Source of the DNA: CBDCFL01 sp965216135 | GTDB lineage: Bacteria > Pseudomonadota > Alphaproteobacteria > Rhodobacterales > Rhodobacteraceae | NCBI GenBank assembly: GCA_965216135.1 | Contig: CBDCFL010000022.1 | Location: forward strand, 62,001 to 126,000 | DNA: 64,000 bases | Direction of reading: 5' to 3' | Part shown: one piece after another, positions 33,937-43,030 of the stretch | How positions within the stretch are numbered: the first letter of the stretch is position 1 | Layout: the number at the start of each line of letters is the position of its first letter | Made by a program: the position numbers and the translations under genes | Notes under the pieces: generated by a model | What the model was told of the DNA's origin: nothing | What the model saw: only the letters and a program-made list of their open reading frames with translations | Database searches by the model: none

Positions 33937-34725
33937 ATGAACGAAAATCTTTCGCCCATTGACACGGCTAAATATGCCGCCGCCAAGCGGGCCTGCGGGT
34001 TTGTTGACAGTGGCATGAAAGTCGGGCTTGGCACCGGGTCTACCGCCGCCTGGCTGATCAAATCTCTGGGCGAAATGGTGCGCGATGAGGGCCTGAAAAT
34101 CACCGGCGTGCCGACCTCTGTGCGCACCGCCGAACTGGCACGCGATGTCGGGATCGAAATTGTCACCCTGCAAGAGGCGAAGTGGCTGGACGTGACCATC
34201 GACGGGGCCGACGAATATGATGGCGAGCTGAACCTGATCAAGGGTGGTGGCGGGGCGCTATTGCACGAAAAGATCGTCGCAACTGCCTCTGATCAGATGA
34301 TTGTGATCGCCGATCTGTCAAAAAGGGTCGAGCAGCTTGGTGCCTTTCCGTTGCCGGTTGAAGTGATCGAGCTTGGCTGGACCACCACCAAAGCGCTGAT
34401 CGAGGAAACCCTAGTGGCGTTGGATGTTCTGGGCCGGGAAGTGACGCAGAGGATGGCAGGCGATAGCGCCTTTCGCACCGACGAAGGCAACCTGATCCTT
34501 GATCTGCATCTCAAAGCCATCGGCGATACGCGGCAATTGGCGATGATTCTCAATCAAATCCCAGGCGTTGTTGAAAACGGGCTATTCGTCGATATGTGCG
34601 ATGTGGTCGTAACCGGCCATGGCAACGGCAGGGTCGAGATCTATGACCTGAACAAAGGCTCGAGCGAAGATGTCCGGTTCGGTCTTGATGAAAATGTCAA
34701 CATCTTTGCCGACCTGAATGATTAG
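33937..34725 (+). CDS. rpiA: Ribose-5-phosphate isomerase A
   Basis: Interconverts ribose 5-phosphate and ribulose 5-phosphate in the pentose phosphate pathway. The start is ATG 33937 (MNENLSPIDTAKYAAAKRAC); the frame upstream is open but not conserved. The 262-residue product has the family motifs GLGTGSTAAWLIKSL, VTIDGADEYDGELNLIKGGGGAL with the catalytic acidic residues, HEKIVATASDQMIVIAD and GDTRQLAMILNQIPGVVENGL. It is divergent from sdaA and followed 27 nt later by gor, so the two are probably co-transcribed. Confidence 0.96.
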   Translation: MNENLSPIDTAKYAAAKRACGFVDSGMKVGLGTGSTAAWLIKSLGEMVRDEGLKITGVPTSVRTAELARDVGIEIVTLQEAKWLDVTIDGADEYDGELNLIKGGGGALLHEKIVATASDQMIVIADLSKRVEQLGAFPLPVEVIELGWTTTKALIEETLVALDVLGREVTQRMAGDSAFRTDEGNLILDLHLKAIGDTRQLAMILNQIPGVVENGLFVDMCDVVVTGHGNGRVEIYDLNKGSSEDVRFGLDENVNIFADLND

Positions 34726-34752
34726 GATCGGCGCGGGGCCATCGACAGCCAG

Positions 34753-36108
34753 ATGTCTTTCGACTTTGATCTATTTGTAATCGGCGGCGGGTCCGGCGGG
34801 GTTCGCGCGGCGCGGCTTGCCGGTGCGGGCGCCGCGAAGGTGGCTTTGGCCGAGCAAGACCGCATGGGCGGCACCTGCGTCATTCGCGGCTGCGTGCCCA
34901 AAAAACTGATGGTTTATGCCTCCGGTTACGGGGCCACGGCATTGGAAGCGCGGGCCTTTGGGTGGGATGTGACCAGGGGTGAATTTGACTGGCCGTCATT
35001 TCGCACGAATCTTCACAGCGAGCTTGATCGGCTGGAGGCGGTCTACATCCGTAATCTTAAGGCCGCGGGCGTCGAGATATACCACCAGCGTGCGGTTCTG
35101 ACCGATCCCAATTCGATACGCCTGGCTGACGGGCAGGACTTCACCGCGAAAACGATACTGGTGGCGACCGGGGGCAGCCCGTTTGTGCCTGAATTCGAGG
35201 GCGCAGGTCTGGTCTGGACCTCAAACGATGTGTTCCTGATGGACGCGCTGCCGCGCCAGGTGCTGGTTGTTGGCGGTGGTTATATCGCCTGCGAATTTGC
35301 CTGCATACTGAATGGGTTAGGCGTAGAGACCTCGCAATATTATCGGGGCGCGCAAATTCTGCGCGGATTTGACGATGAGGCGCGCGGTCATCTTGCAGAG
35401 CTGATGCGTGATCGCGGGATTGACCAGCATGTCGGCGTCAATGTGGCCCGCGTTGAGCAGGCTGACGGCGGGCTGCGCGTGCATTGCTCAGACGGGCGCG
35501 AAGCGCTGTTTGATGCGGTTGTCTATGCAACCGGGCGCATGGCCAATACCGCCGATATGGGGCTGGCCGAAGTTGGCGTTACGCTTGGCCGCTTCGCGCA
35601 GATTGAGGTGGACGAATATTCCCGCACATCCGTGCCGTCGATCTATGCCGTCGGCGATGTTACGGATCGGGTCAATCTGACGCCGGTGGCGATACGCGAT
35701 GGCGTGGCATTTCATGAAACCGTCTTCAAAGACAATCCAACTCAGCCAGATCACCAGCTGATCCCTACCGCGATCTTTACCCAGCCGGAATACGGCTCGA
35801 TCGGGATGACCGAAGAAGAAGCGCGCGACGATCGCCCGATTGAGGTTTATTGTGCGAGCTTCGCGCCAATGCAGAATGATTTCATCGGCAATCGAGAGCG
35901 CGTGCTGTTCAAACTGATCGTTGATACACAAAGCCGCGAGATGCTCGGATGCCACATCATTGCCCCGGGAGCGGGCGAATTGATCCAGATGGTCGGAATA
36001 GCGATAAAAATGGGTGCGACCAAGGAAGATTTCGATCGAACGGTTGCGGTTCACCCCACAATGTCGGAAGAGATCGTATTAATGAAAGAGCCGGTGAGAA
36101 CAGCTTGA
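34753..36108 (+). CDS. gor: Glutathione-disulfide reductase
   Basis: NADPH-dependent flavoprotein keeping glutathione reduced. 451 residues: FAD-binding GGGSGGVRAARLAGAGAAK, the redox-active disulfide in GGTCVIRGCVPKKLM (Cys about 42 and 47), the second Rossmann motif VVGGGYIACEFACILNGLG, the ATGRMANT and IYAVGDVTDRVNLTPVAI motifs, and the C-terminal catalytic His in VAVHPTMSEEIV. Length and motifs match glutathione reductase rather than lipoamide dehydrogenase. No strong ribosome site is visible, and translation may be coupled to rpiA. Confidence 0.93.
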   Translation: MSFDFDLFVIGGGSGGVRAARLAGAGAAKVALAEQDRMGGTCVIRGCVPKKLMVYASGYGATALEARAFGWDVTRGEFDWPSFRTNLHSELDRLEAVYIRNLKAAGVEIYHQRAVLTDPNSIRLADGQDFTAKTILVATGGSPFVPEFEGAGLVWTSNDVFLMDALPRQVLVVGGGYIACEFACILNGLGVETSQYYRGAQILRGFDDEARGHLAELMRDRGIDQHVGVNVARVEQADGGLRVHCSDGREALFDAVVYATGRMANTADMGLAEVGVTLGRFAQIEVDEYSRTSVPSIYAVGDVTDRVNLTPVAIRDGVAFHETVFKDNPTQPDHQLIPTAIFTQPEYGSIGMTEEEARDDRPIEVYCASFAPMQNDFIGNRERVLFKLIVDTQSREMLGCHIIAPGAGELIQMVGIAIKMGATKEDFDRTVAVHPTMSEEIVLMKEPVRTA

Positions 36109-36167
36109 ATTTTCCGTAATTATGCACAGGTTAGTGCCAGCTTTGAGCAAAGAGGACCCGATCAATC

Positions 36168-37292
36168 ATGGCCAGTGACAATGGCGGCCCGTGGGGCGGC
36201 GGTGGCGGAAATGGCGACGGCGATGACCGACGCGGCCAAAATGGCGGAAAACGACCGCCACAATCGCAGATCACCGAGATCGACCGGATCGTCCGAAAAG
36301 GACAGGAACAGCTTCGCGTGCTGATGGGCGGCCGCGGCGGTCGCGGCGGCGGCGGCGGTTCTGGCGGCTTCGGGTTCAGGTTTACCCGCGGCACGGCCGG
36401 GTTTGCCGCGTTAATCCTGATCGTGATTTGGGGGCTGGCGTCGTTTTATACGGTCAAGCCCGAAGAGCAGTCAGTTGAGCTCTTCCTCGGCAAACACAGC
36501 CAGACCGGCAATCCGGGCCTGAACTTTGCCCCCTGGCCCATAGTTACGGCCGAAGTTATTGCGGTAACACGCGAGCAGACCGAGGATATTGGCGTGTCGA
36601 CTTCTGCGCGTTCGCAGACCGGGCTGATGCTGACGACGGACGAAAACATCGTCGACATCGACTTTCAGGTGGTCTGGAACATCTCGGATCCGGCCAAATA
36701 TTTGTTTAACCTGCGCGATGGCCCGCAAACCGTGCGCGCGGTTTCCGAATCGGCCATGCGCGAGATTATCGCGCGGTCCGAGCTGGCACCGATCCTGAAC
36801 CGCGACCGGGCGCTCATTGAACAGGATACCTTTGATCTGATCCAGCTTGTTCTGGATGGGTATGACGCAGGCATCAACATCGTGCGCGTCAACCTCGACA
36901 AGGCCGATCCGCCGCGCGAAGTGATCGATGCGTTCCGCGATGTGCAGGCCGCCGAGCAGGAACGCGACCGGTTGCAGCGTCAGGCGGATGCCTACGCCAA
37001 CCGGGTTCTGGCGGGGGCCCGTGGTGAGGCGGCGCAGGTTCTGGAAGAGGCCGAGGGTTATCGTGCCAGGGTCATCAATGAAGCCGAGGGTGAGGCCAGC
37101 CGTTTCTTGGCTGTCCTGGAAGAATACCGGCTGGCCCCGGAAGTCACCCGCAAGCGTCTATATCTGGAAACAATGGAAGAGGTGCTGGGCCGGGTCGACA
37201 AGATCATTCTTGACGAAACCGGGTCTTCGCAGGGTGTAGTGCCCTATCTGCCGCTTACCGAGCTCAGAAAATCAAGCGGAGGGTCGAACTGA
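36168..37292 (+). CDS. hflK: FtsH protease activity modulator HflK
   Basis: Membrane-anchored SPFH/prohibitin-family subunit that, with HflC, forms a cage around FtsH and limits its proteolysis. The start ATG 36168 follows AGAGGA. The 374-residue protein has a glycine-rich cytoplasmic N-terminus (GGPWGGGGGNGDGDD, then GGRGGRGGGGGSGGFGF), one membrane helix at about residues 84-100 (FAALILIVIWGLASF), then the SPFH domain (VKPEEQSVELFLGK) and a coiled coil (EQERDRLQRQADAYANRVLA). The stop and the hflC start overlap as TGATG. Confidence 0.96.
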   Translation: MASDNGGPWGGGGGNGDGDDRRGQNGGKRPPQSQITEIDRIVRKGQEQLRVLMGGRGGRGGGGGSGGFGFRFTRGTAGFAALILIVIWGLASFYTVKPEEQSVELFLGKHSQTGNPGLNFAPWPIVTAEVIAVTREQTEDIGVSTSARSQTGLMLTTDENIVDIDFQVVWNISDPAKYLFNLRDGPQTVRAVSESAMREIIARSELAPILNRDRALIEQDTFDLIQLVLDGYDAGINIVRVNLDKADPPREVIDAFRDVQAAEQERDRLQRQADAYANRVLAGARGEAAQVLEEAEGYRARVINEAEGEASRFLAVLEEYRLAPEVTRKRLYLETMEEVLGRVDKIILDETGSSQGVVPYLPLTELRKSSGGSN

Positions 37293-38170
37293 TGCGCCGG
37301 GCCAACATCATAATCCCTGTTATCGTCATCGCAATTGCGGCTGCTCTGTCTTCAATTTTTGTCGTTGACGAGCGTGAGAAGGCGCTGGTTCTGCAGTTCG
37401 GCCAAATCCGCGCCGTTAGCGAGGACCCCGGCCTTTCCTTCAAAATCCCGCTGATCCAGGAAGTTGTGCGCTATGACGACCGTATCTTGTCGCTGGATAC
37501 GCCAGCGATCGAGGTTACGCCGTCAGATGACCGGCGTCTGGTTGTCGATGCCTTTGCGCGCTACCGGATTTCCGATGTCGTTAAGTTCCGCCAGGCGGTC
37601 GGTATTGGCGGGATAAGGGCCGCAGAAGACCGGCTGTCGTCGATCCTGACCACGCAAATTCGCGCGGTTTTGGGCTCTGAAGGGGTCACTTCCAACACCA
37701 TTTTGTCTTCGGACCGGGCCGGGCTGATGGTGCGCATCCGGTTGCAAGCGCAAGCGCGCGCAACCAACTTGGGCCTTGCGGTCGTTGACGTGCGGCTGAA
37801 ACAGACCAACCTTCCCAACCAAAACCTCGACGCAACCTTCGCGCGGATGCGGGCCGAGCGTGAACGCGAAGCGGCAGACGAGATCGCCCGTGGCGGCGAG
37901 GCCGCGCAGCGCGTGCGCGCGCAGGCCGACCGTACCGTGGTTGAACTTGTCTCGGATGCGACGCGCCTGGCAGAGATTACCCGCGGCGAGGCTGACGCAC
38001 GCCGCAACAATATCTTTGCCGAGGCATTCAGCCAGGATGCGGAATTCTTTGAGTTCTATCGGTCGCTGACCGCCTATCAGCGCGCACTTCAGGCCGGCAA
38101 TTCAACGCTGGTTCTGTCCCCGGACAGCGAGTTCTTTGACTATCTGAAATCCGCCCAACCGCGGCAATGA
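37292..38170 (+). CDS. hflC: FtsH protease activity modulator HflC
   Basis: Partner of HflK. The 292-residue product has an N-terminal membrane anchor (IIIPVIVIAIAAALSSIFVV), an SPFH domain starting VDEREKALVLQFGQIRAV, and a helical C-terminal part with RMRAEREREAADEIARGGEA and EAFSQDAEFFEFYRSLTAYQ, characteristic of HflC. Its 3' end overlaps the next gene by 4 nt (ATGA), so hflK, hflC and the DUF2065 gene form one operon. Confidence 0.96.
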   Translation: MRRANIIIPVIVIAIAAALSSIFVVDEREKALVLQFGQIRAVSEDPGLSFKIPLIQEVVRYDDRILSLDTPAIEVTPSDDRRLVVDAFARYRISDVVKFRQAVGIGGIRAAEDRLSSILTTQIRAVLGSEGVTSNTILSSDRAGLMVRIRLQAQARATNLGLAVVDVRLKQTNLPNQNLDATFARMRAEREREAADEIARGGEAAQRVRAQADRTVVELVSDATRLAEITRGEADARRNNIFAEAFSQDAEFFEFYRSLTAYQRALQAGNSTLVLSPDSEFFDYLKSAQPRQ

Positions 38171-38355
38171 GCACGATCGCGCTGGCGGTTGGGCTGGTCC
38201 TATGCGTCGAGGGGCTGGTCTTTGCGCTGGCCCCCGGTCGCATCGAAGAGGTGCTCAGGTTTCTGTCAGACTTGCCGGTCGAGCGGCGCCGATTGTTGGG
38301 CCTGGGATCCATGGCGCTGGGCGTCATTTTTGTTTGGATATCCAAAGCGTTCTAG
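38167..38355 (+). CDS. DUF2065 small membrane protein
   Basis: 62 residues: helix 1 IALAVGLVLCVEGLVFALAP, then GRIEEVLRFLSDLPVERRRL, then helix 2 LGLGSMALGVIFVWISKAF. This hairpin of two helices is the DUF2065 family, regularly found next to hflKC. Function unknown; a role in the HflKC-FtsH complex is plausible from its conserved position. It is translationally coupled to hflC. Confidence 0.9.
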   Translation: MSTIALAVGLVLCVEGLVFALAPGRIEEVLRFLSDLPVERRRLLGLGSMALGVIFVWISKAF

Positions 38356-38377
38356 CGTTCCAGCGTTCCAGCGTTCC
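38350..38377. repeat. Short tandem repeat after the hflKC operon
   Basis: The 8-bp unit AGCGTTCC (with one TCTAGCGTT variant) is repeated three to four times, overlapping the last codon of the DUF2065 gene. It may mark replication slippage. The following 180 bp before the protease gene show no other gene. Confidence 0.7.
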
Positions 38378-38560
38378 GGAGTGCCGGCTACGCACGATTT
38401 GGGCCGCAATGACGACAACAACACGCCAGCGGCAACATTTCGCCATTGCGATTCACAAGCTGTTGATTGTGGGCTAAGAGCGATTGCAACATCCCGCAGG
38501 CCAACTACTTAACGCGATATGAACAGTTTTAGCCCAATCTGCCGAAAAACGGAGAAAACA

Positions 38561-40024
38561 GTGTCCACGACAACGCCCATACGCCACGCAAATCCGGTGC
38601 AGCTAATTGTCATTGGAACCATGACTGCGCTTTTCATTTTGGTCGCGCAGGTTGCGCGCGTTGAGGCGGCGATGCCGGAAAGTTTTGCGGATCTGGCCGA
38701 GGAGGTCAGCCCCGCGGTTGTCAATATCACCACCTCGACCACCGTGGCGGCCCCGACCGGTGACGGGCCGATCGTGCCCGAAGGTTCGCCGTTTGAAGAT
38801 TTCTTCCGCGATTTCACGGAGCGTCAGGGCGAGGGCAATAATCGGCCAAGACCGCGCCGTTCTCAGGCGCTCGGGTCGGGGTTTGTCATCTCAGAGGATG
38901 GGTTCATCGTCACCAACAATCACGTCATAGACGGTGCGGATGAAATTCAGATTGAGTTTTTCTCAGGCGAGGTGATGCCTGCGACGCTGGTTGGCACTGA
39001 CCCGAATACCGACATTGCGCTGTTGAAGGTGGAAAGCGATGCCCCCCTGCCGTTTGTTAATTTTGGCGACAGCGACGTGATGCGCGTCGGCGATTGGGTG
39101 ATGGCGGTTGGCAACCCACTGGGGCAGGGATTCTCGGTTTCCGCCGGGATTATTTCGGCCCGCAACCGGGCCCTGTCGGGGGCTTATGATGATTTCATCC
39201 AGACCGATGCCGCGATCAATCGGGGCAATTCCGGCGGGCCGTTGTTCAGCCTTGAAGGGCAGGTAATCGGCGTTAACACCGCGATTCTGTCGCCGACCGG
39301 CGGTTCCATCGGTATTGGCTTTTCGATGGCATCGAATGTCGTGGGCCGGGTTGTCGACCAGCTTCGCGAATTTGGCGAAACCCGTCGTGGCTGGCTCGGC
39401 GTCCGCATTCAGGATGTGGCCGAAGATGTGGCCGAGGCCATTGGTCTTGACGAAGCCAAGGGCGCGTTGGTCACCGATGTGCTGGACGGTCCGTCAAAAG
39501 ATGCCGGGGTCGAAGCCGGTGACGTGATCCTGACCTTTGACGGTGCTGATATTGCTGATACCCGCGAATTGGTTCGGGTGGTCGGCAATTCCGAGGTTGG
39601 CAAAGCGGTGCGGGTTGTCGTGTTCCGCGACGGCGAAACGCAGACAATTCTGGTGACGCTTGGGCGTCGTGAAGATGCCGAAGCTGCCATGCCGGTCAGC
39701 ATTGAGTCGGACGCGCCGGCCGAAAAGGATCTGTTTGGCATGATCCTGTCCGAACTTACTGAAGAACTGCGCGGGCAGCTTGGCCTGGACGACGCGACCG
39801 GTGGTCTGGTTATCAAGGACATCGGCATGGAAAGTGCCGCCTATGACAAGGGGCTGCGCGCGGGCGATCTGATCACCGAAGCAGGCCAGCAGCGCGTCGC
39901 CACGATTGCCGAGTTTGAGGCGCAGGTCGAAGCGGCGCGGGATGCAGGGCGCAAGTCGCTTTTGTTGCTGGTGCGGCGCGATGGTGATCCGCGCTTTGTG
40001 GCGCTGGCGCTGGAACAGGGGTAG
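38561..40024 (+). CDS. Do/Deg-family periplasmic serine endoprotease
   Basis: Quality-control protease of the cell envelope. I choose the GTG at 38561, because GGAG lies 6-10 nt upstream; an ATG 14 codons earlier is possible. The 487-residue product has an N-terminal signal anchor (LIVIGTMTALFILVAQVA). The trypsin-like domain has His in TNNHVID (about residue 121), Asp in NTDIALLKV (151) and Ser in GNSGGPL (224). Two PDZ domains follow (GWLGVRIQDVAEDVAEAIG, and GLVIKDIGMESAAYDKGLRA). This is the DegP/DegQ/MucD layout. It is transcribed in the same direction as hflKC. HflKC and Deg proteases both act in envelope proteostasis, but co-transcription is uncertain across the 200-bp gap. Confidence 0.94.
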   Translation: MSTTTPIRHANPVQLIVIGTMTALFILVAQVARVEAAMPESFADLAEEVSPAVVNITTSTTVAAPTGDGPIVPEGSPFEDFFRDFTERQGEGNNRPRPRRSQALGSGFVISEDGFIVTNNHVIDGADEIQIEFFSGEVMPATLVGTDPNTDIALLKVESDAPLPFVNFGDSDVMRVGDWVMAVGNPLGQGFSVSAGIISARNRALSGAYDDFIQTDAAINRGNSGGPLFSLEGQVIGVNTAILSPTGGSIGIGFSMASNVVGRVVDQLREFGETRRGWLGVRIQDVAEDVAEAIGLDEAKGALVTDVLDGPSKDAGVEAGDVILTFDGADIADTRELVRVVGNSEVGKAVRVVVFRDGETQTILVTLGRREDAEAAMPVSIESDAPAEKDLFGMILSELTEELRGQLGLDDATGGLVIKDIGMESAAYDKGLRAGDLITEAGQQRVATIAEFEAQVEAARDAGRKSLLLLVRRDGDPRFVALALEQG

Positions 40025-40049
40025 GTTTGCCACGGTTTTGGGGGCCCGC

Positions 40050-40409
40050 TCAGGCGGGTGTGTCGGTCGCAAGCAATGTGTCCAGCAGAGGTGAGATATC
40101 CTCGATTTTCTCGGCGATGATATGCTCAACCCTGCCTTGACGTTCCATCTTGCCGGTGACGCGCAGCAGGCGCCCCGAGATCACCGCACGGCGATAGCGT
40201 TCGTAAAGTGATTTCCAGCAGACGACATTGCAAACACCGGTTTCATCCTCAAGCGTGATGAAGATCACCCCCTTGGCAGTGCCCGGCCGCTGGCGCACCA
40301 GCACCAGACCCGCCACGGCGAGCCGCGCCCCATTGGGCACATGGGTCAGCCAGCTGTTGGGCGTGGCCGAGGGCGGGCGCGGCAGGCGGGGAGGCGGCGA
40401 ATGGATCAC
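40050..40409 (-). pseudogene. dnaE2: C-terminal remnant of error-prone DNA polymerase DnaE2 (ImuC)
   Basis: The frame from GTG 40409 encodes only about 119 residues. From about residue 27 on it matches the C-terminal OB-fold region of DnaE2: GARLAVAGLVLVRQRPGTAK, GVIFITLEDETGVCNVVCW, YERYRRAVISGRLLRVTGK, HIIAEKIEDISP. A full DnaE2 is more than 1000 residues, so nearly all the polymerase is missing. A LexA-type box lies immediately upstream, where the promoter of the imuA-imuB-dnaE2 operon would be. I infer one large in-operon deletion that joined the regulated promoter to the last part of the last gene. The remaining frame is open and may still be made under DNA damage. Confidence 0.85.
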
Positions 40410-40411
40410 AA

Positions 40412-40426
40412 GAACAAAGATAGAAC
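40412..40426 (-). promoter_or_regulatory. LexA (SOS) box, alphaproteobacterial type
   Basis: GAAC-AAAGATA-GAAC on the plus strand, i.e. GTTC-N7-GTTC on the minus strand. This is the direct-repeat LexA site known from alphaproteobacteria. A third GAAC follows at 40429-40432. It lies 3 nt before the start of the DnaE2 remnant, in the expected place for an SOS-controlled mutagenesis operon. It faces away from the ferredoxin gene, 90 bp to the other side. Confidence 0.7.
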
Positions 40427-40516
40427 ATGAACTTTCCGCGATCAACCCCATCCAAGGGCTGGAAAAATCGCCCGCGGTGCCATATCTGGCCAAAGGTTCT
40501 ACGCACCGAAGGCGAC

Positions 40517-40840
40517 ATGGCCAGGATCACTTATATCGAACACGGCGGCACCGAACATGTGGTCGACGTCGCCAATGGCCTGACCGTCATGGAAGGTGCG
40601 CGCGACAATGGCATCCCCGGCATCGAGGCCGATTGCGGCGGGGCCTGCGCGTGTTCAACCTGTCATGTCTACGTCGCACCCGACTGGGTGGAAAAACTGC
40701 CGGCGCGTGATGCGATGGAAGAAGACATGCTCTATTTCGCCTATGAGCCCGACCCGGCGCGGTCTCGACTGACCTGCCAGCTCAAGGTCAGCGACGCGCT
40801 TGACGGGCTTGTCGTGCAGATGCCGGAAAAGCAGATCTGA
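40517..40840 (+). CDS. 2Fe-2S ferredoxin, adrenodoxin/ISC type
   Basis: The 107-residue product starts MARITYIEHGGTEHVVDVAN (ATG 40517, GAAGG upstream). It has the adrenodoxin-type cluster ligands in EADCGGACACSTCHVYV and, 37 residues later, RLTCQLKV (C-x5-C-x2-C-x36/37-C). This class serves Fe-S cluster assembly or cytochrome P450s. No P450 or isc genes are nearby, so a general electron-carrier role is likely. Its stop overlaps the start of the following secreted protein gene (TGATG), an unusual pairing. Confidence 0.93.
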   Translation: MARITYIEHGGTEHVVDVANGLTVMEGARDNGIPGIEADCGGACACSTCHVYVAPDWVEKLPARDAMEEDMLYFAYEPDPARSRLTCQLKVSDALDGLVVQMPEKQI

Positions 40841-41610
40841 TGCGCGTCGCCGCCTCTGTTCTGGCCATTTTCCTCGCCTCTCAGTCCCTTGCGTGTGATT
40901 ATCCCGGCCCGCCGCCGATGAGCAGCGATGCCCGCGCCGAGACCGGCGACATCCGCTGGGCCGGCTTTTCCAACGCCACCAAGCGCTATGGCCGCGGCAT
41001 TCTCGGTGACGCCATCGAAGCCGGCGCCCTGCGCGCCGCGACGCTTACCGCCGGGCCCTGCGATCTGACGGTGCTGCTTGGCGAAGGTTCGGTGTTCGAG
41101 GACGTGGCCCCGCGCATTCAGGATCTCGACGGCGACGGCAAAAACGAGATCGTGGTGGTTGAAACGCGCATCGACAGGGGCGCGTCGCTGGCTGTCTACG
41201 GCATCCGCCGTGGCGCCTTGGTCAAGCTCGCCGCCACCCCATATATCGGTACCCAGCACCGCTGGCTTGTCCCGATAGGCGCGGCCGATCTGGACGGTGA
41301 TGGGCGCGCCGAGCTTGCTTATGTCGACCGACCGCACCTGGCCAAGACCATACGCATCTGGCGCTATGAAAACGGTGGGCTCACCCATATGGCCGATCTG
41401 GCGGGATATACCAACCACCGCATCGGGGAAAGCTCCATCGTCGGCGGCATCCGCGATTGCGGGCAGGGACCCGAAATGATCGTTGCCGACGCTGGCTGGG
41501 ACGGCATCTACGCAATTGGCTGGAATGGCCGCGCGTTTTCGCAGCGCAGGCTGGGTCCCCATACAGGACGCCAAAGTTTTGCCGCGGCGCTGGACTGCCA
41601 ACAGTTCTGA
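40840..41610 (+). CDS. Secreted FG-GAP/VCBS-like beta-propeller protein
   Basis: 256 residues with a signal peptide (MRVAASVLAIFLASQSLA, then CDYPG, possibly a lipobox-like LAC). The mature part has repeated D-x-D-G-D-G-type calcium-binding blades: QDLDGDGKNEIVVVE, AADLDGDGRAELAYVD, and a weaker later blade (ADAGWDGIYAIGW). This is the FG-GAP/VCBS propeller pattern used in surface or periplasmic binding. It is translationally coupled to the ferredoxin gene. Function unknown. It ends 80 bp before the convergent purD; the gap contains a G-rich stretch. Confidence 0.75.
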   Translation: MRVAASVLAIFLASQSLACDYPGPPPMSSDARAETGDIRWAGFSNATKRYGRGILGDAIEAGALRAATLTAGPCDLTVLLGEGSVFEDVAPRIQDLDGDGKNEIVVVETRIDRGASLAVYGIRRGALVKLAATPYIGTQHRWLVPIGAADLDGDGRAELAYVDRPHLAKTIRIWRYENGGLTHMADLAGYTNHRIGESSIVGGIRDCGQGPEMIVADAGWDGIYAIGWNGRAFSQRRLGPHTGRQSFAAALDCQQF

Positions 41611-41691
41611 TCATTCATTGTTCCAAAAATACTACGGGGGTGCGGGGGGGCTGGCCCGCGCCCGGTCGGATTGCGCAGCAATTCGATATGT

Positions 41692-42954
41692 TCAGAGAGC
41701 CCGCCAGCCAATGTCGCGGCGGCAGAAGCCTTGCGGCCAGTCGATCCGGTCAACCATCGCATAAGCCTGCGCACGCGCTTCGGCCAGGGTCTCGCCGCGC
41801 GCCGTGATGTTCAACACCCGGCCGCCGGCGGCAACTAATTGACCCTCACTCTTTGACGTGCCCGCGTGAAAAATCATCGCCTGGCTGGTCTCTGGCAATC
41901 CGTCCAGGCCCTTTATCTCGGAGCCTTTTTCACAAATGCCCGGATACCCCCGCGTGGCCATGACGACCGTCATTGCATGATCATCGGCCCAGTTGATCCG
42001 CGCCCCGGCCAGTTCGCCCCGCGCGCAGGCCAGCATCGCATCGAGCGCCTGCGCGCCGAGCCGCATCATCAGCACCTGACATTCCGGATCGCCGAAACGG
42101 ACGTTGTATTCGACCAGCCGCGGTTGACCGTCCCTGATCATAAAACCAGCGTAAAGCACGCCTTGATAGGGTGTTCCGCGGCGCGCCATTTCAGCGATGG
42201 TCGGGTGGACAATGTTATCCAGCGCGATCTGCACAACCGCGTCGGTCATAATCGGAGCGGGTGAATAAGCCCCCATGCCGCCGGTGTTGGGCCCGGTATC
42301 ACCTTCGCCGACGCGCTTGTGGTCCTGGGCGGTACCGAGCGCCAAGACCTCTGTGCCATCGGACAGGACGAAAAACGACGCCTCTTCGCCCTCCATAAAT
42401 TCCTCAATGACAACCTCAGCACCGGCATCGCCAAAAGCACCACCGAACATATCGTCGAGCGCTTCCAGCGCCTCATCGAGGGTGGTCGCCACCACGACGC
42501 CCTTGCCCGCGGCCAGCCCATCGGCCTTGATCACAATCGGCGCGCCTTGGGCCAGCACATAGGCCCGCGCGGCGGCGGCATCCGTAAATCGCGCGTAGGC
42601 CGCTGTGGGCGCGCCACAGGCGTCACATATTTCCTTGGTAAATGCCTTTGAACTTTCCAGACGCGCCGCCGCTGCCGAGGGCCCGAATGTCAGAATACCG
42701 GCGGCGCGCAGGAGATCGGCAACGCCAGCAGCCAGCGGCCCTTCCGGCCCGACAATGACAAAATCGATGGCGTTTTCTTCACAAAGCGAAACGACCGCTT
42801 CCGCATCTGCAGTATCTACCGCGGCGCAATCGGCAACCTGTGCGATCCCGGCATTGCCCGGTGCCACGATTAGGCGGTCACATTTGGGGTTTTGCATCAC
42901 CGCCCAGGCCAGGCTGTGCTCGCGTCCGCCGCCGCCCAGGATCAGAATGTTCAT
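41692..42954 (-). CDS. purD: Phosphoribosylamine-glycine ligase (GAR synthetase)
   Basis: Second step of purine synthesis. The start is ATG 42954 (MNILILGGGGREHSLAWAVM), where conservation begins. The 420-residue ATP-grasp enzyme has FVIVGPEGPLAAGVADLL, KADGLAAGKGVVVATTLDEA, EVVIEEFMEGEEASFFVL, DHKRVGEGDTGPNTGGMGAY and VRFGDPECQVLM in order. Length is normal. It is divergent from xseA, with start codons 76 nt apart. Confidence 0.97.
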   Translation of the reverse strand: MNILILGGGGREHSLAWAVMQNPKCDRLIVAPGNAGIAQVADCAAVDTADAEAVVSLCEENAIDFVIVGPEGPLAAGVADLLRAAGILTFGPSAAAARLESSKAFTKEICDACGAPTAAYARFTDAAAARAYVLAQGAPIVIKADGLAAGKGVVVATTLDEALEALDDMFGGAFGDAGAEVVIEEFMEGEEASFFVLSDGTEVLALGTAQDHKRVGEGDTGPNTGGMGAYSPAPIMTDAVVQIALDNIVHPTIAEMARRGTPYQGVLYAGFMIRDGQPRLVEYNVRFGDPECQVLMMRLGAQALDAMLACARGELAGARINWADDHAMTVVMATRGYPGICEKGSEIKGLDGLPETSQAMIFHAGTSKSEGQLVAAGGRVLNITARGETLAEARAQAYAMVDRIDWPQGFCRRDIGWRAL

Positions 42955-43030
42955 GCGCCCATAAATCCCCCGCTTGGCCTTGGCTCGCCTGCGTTCTAAG
43001 GTCGCCCCAACCCGATCACAAGCAGCTTGC

